From DSXF01 sp964387495 (GTDB taxonomy: Bacteria > Chloroflexota > Anaerolineae > Anaerolineales > Villigracilaceae), in the NCBI GenBank assembly GCA_964387495.1, contig CAYLXB010000116.1, forward strand, positions 1-5,788: a stretch of DNA of 5,788 nucleotides. The letters run 5' to 3'. Both the position numbers and the translations under genes were made by a program. Positions within the stretch are counted from its first letter, which is position 1; each line of letters opens with the position of its first letter. The notes under the pieces were generated by a model. That model had not been told where the DNA came from. It was given only the letters and a program-made list of their open reading frames with translations, and made no database searches. Below, in pieces: positions 5,120-5,788 of this stretch.

Positions 5120-5788
5120 ATGAAAAACAAATGGCTCATCGCAGGCATCCTGATTGTAGCACTGCTGGTGCTGTGTGCGGGCATGGTGCTGATCCTGCGT
5201 TTCAGCGCGGACACGCTGCGCAGCGACTCGGACCTGTCCATCCGCTTCTTCCAGAATGATTCGATCAAGGCCGAGGCCGACGAGGTCAAGACGCTCCAGG
5301 CCGGCGGGCCGCTGGAACTGGTGGTCAACAACCACGGCGGGGAGGTCAGCGTCGAAAAAGGGACAGACGGGCAGGTCAAGATCAGCATGCACAAGACCGC
5401 CTGGGCCAACTCGGAAAAGAATGCCCGGGAAGAACTGAAGAGCATGGATATCCGCATCCGGCAGGAAGGCAGCCGGATCACGGTGGAATATATCCTGCCC
5501 GAGACGCTTATGGTGGCGGGCCGCGTCCGGACGGACACGGTTGATTTCACCATCACCGTCCCCGCCGAGACGAGCGTGCGGGCCGGCAGCGCCTTCGGGG
5601 ATGTCTCCCTGAGCGGCACCCGCGGCAGGGCAGACCTGGAGTGCGATTTTGGCAACGTCAGCGTGACGGACGTGAGCGGGGAAGTCAGCGTCCGGTCTTC
5701 CAGCGGCAACCTGGAGGCAGAGGGCATCCAGGCCGGGCAGGGCGGGATCAGCCTGTCCTCTGACTACGGCAGGATCAGCCTGTCCAAC
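5120..5788 (+). CDS. Membrane-anchored DUF4097-like (putative adhesin) protein, partial
   Basis: The frame from the ATG at 5120 stays open to the right edge, giving the first 223 residues. The start is set by AGGAG at 5106-5110, 9 nt upstream. Residues 5-27 form a signal anchor or transmembrane helix (LIAGILIVALLVLCAGMVLIL). The rest is a beta-strand-rich outer domain. From about 143 it shows the DUF4097 pattern of short repeats: DFTITVPAETSVRAGSAFGD, then GNVSVTDVSGEVSVRSSSGN, then SSDYGRISLSN. Such domains are predicted to form right-handed beta-helices. They often sit beside ECF sigma or PspC-like regulators in envelope-stress loci, but their molecular role is not known. It is divergent from the ECF sigma gene and shares its promoter type, so it is the likely target of that sigma factor. 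The C-terminus lies outside the window. Confidence 0.88.
   Translation, partial: MKNKWLIAGILIVALLVLCAGMVLILRFSADTLRSDSDLSIRFFQNDSIKAEADEVKTLQAGGPLELVVNNHGGEVSVEKGTDGQVKISMHKTAWANSEKNAREELKSMDIRIRQEGSRITVEYILPETLMVAGRVRTDTVDFTITVPAETSVRAGSAFGDVSLSGTRGRADLECDFGNVSVTDVSGEVSVRSSSGNLEAEGIQAGQGGISLSSDYGRISLSN

Noticed and set aside
4984..5727. Minus-strand Ser/Thr-rich open frame of 247 residues
   Set aside because: It is antisense to the DUF4097-like gene, which has a ribosome site, a signal anchor and family repeats.

Overview
The window looks like a piece of a Gram-positive-like or Chloroflexota-type genome, with Anaerolineae or a relative as the best guess. This rests on G+C-rich genes, secreted proteins with long Pro/Thr/Ser-rich linkers, an ECF sigma factor paired with a small two-helix membrane protein, Rhs remnants and several short interspersed palindromes. 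It is a judgement from sequence style, not a computed placement.

Positions 1-1735 are visibly A+T-richer than the rest and hold decayed accessory DNA on the minus strand. In transcription order there is a C-terminal fragment that resembles the tip domain of Rhs-type proteins (1712-1425), a secreted protein of unknown function (1409-387), and a broken piece of the Rhs core (about 349-1, continuing off the left edge). A 29-bp repeat inserted at 181-209 breaks the Rhs core frame, and removing it restores the frame. A palindrome at 1736-1764 marks the edge of this region.

Positions 1787-3448 form a compact minus-strand operon. A small membrane-anchored protein (3448-3107) overlaps by 4 nt a longer paralogue with a Pro/Ser/Thr linker and an extra outer domain (3110-2238). 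After 22 nt comes a UPF0047/YjbQ protein (2215-1787).

Positions 3639-4010 hold a tRNA-Ser(GGA) gene with a clear promoter and a terminator. Its 3' end plus terminator is then repeated with an 89-bp period, giving a tandem array of tRNA tails and hairpins that lies between the tRNA and the convergent sigma operon.

Positions 4017-5788 are a regulatory module. An ECF sigma factor (4981-4397) overlaps by 10 nt a two-helix membrane protein, probably its anti-sigma factor (4406-4017). Divergently, a membrane-anchored DUF4097-like protein starts at 5120 and runs off the right edge. Both divergent genes carry the same ECF-type promoter, TGAAACTTTT-N13-GTC(T/A)AA, separated by a strong dyad. The simplest reading is that the sigma factor activates its own operon and the DUF4097 gene together, as in a cell-envelope stress circuit.
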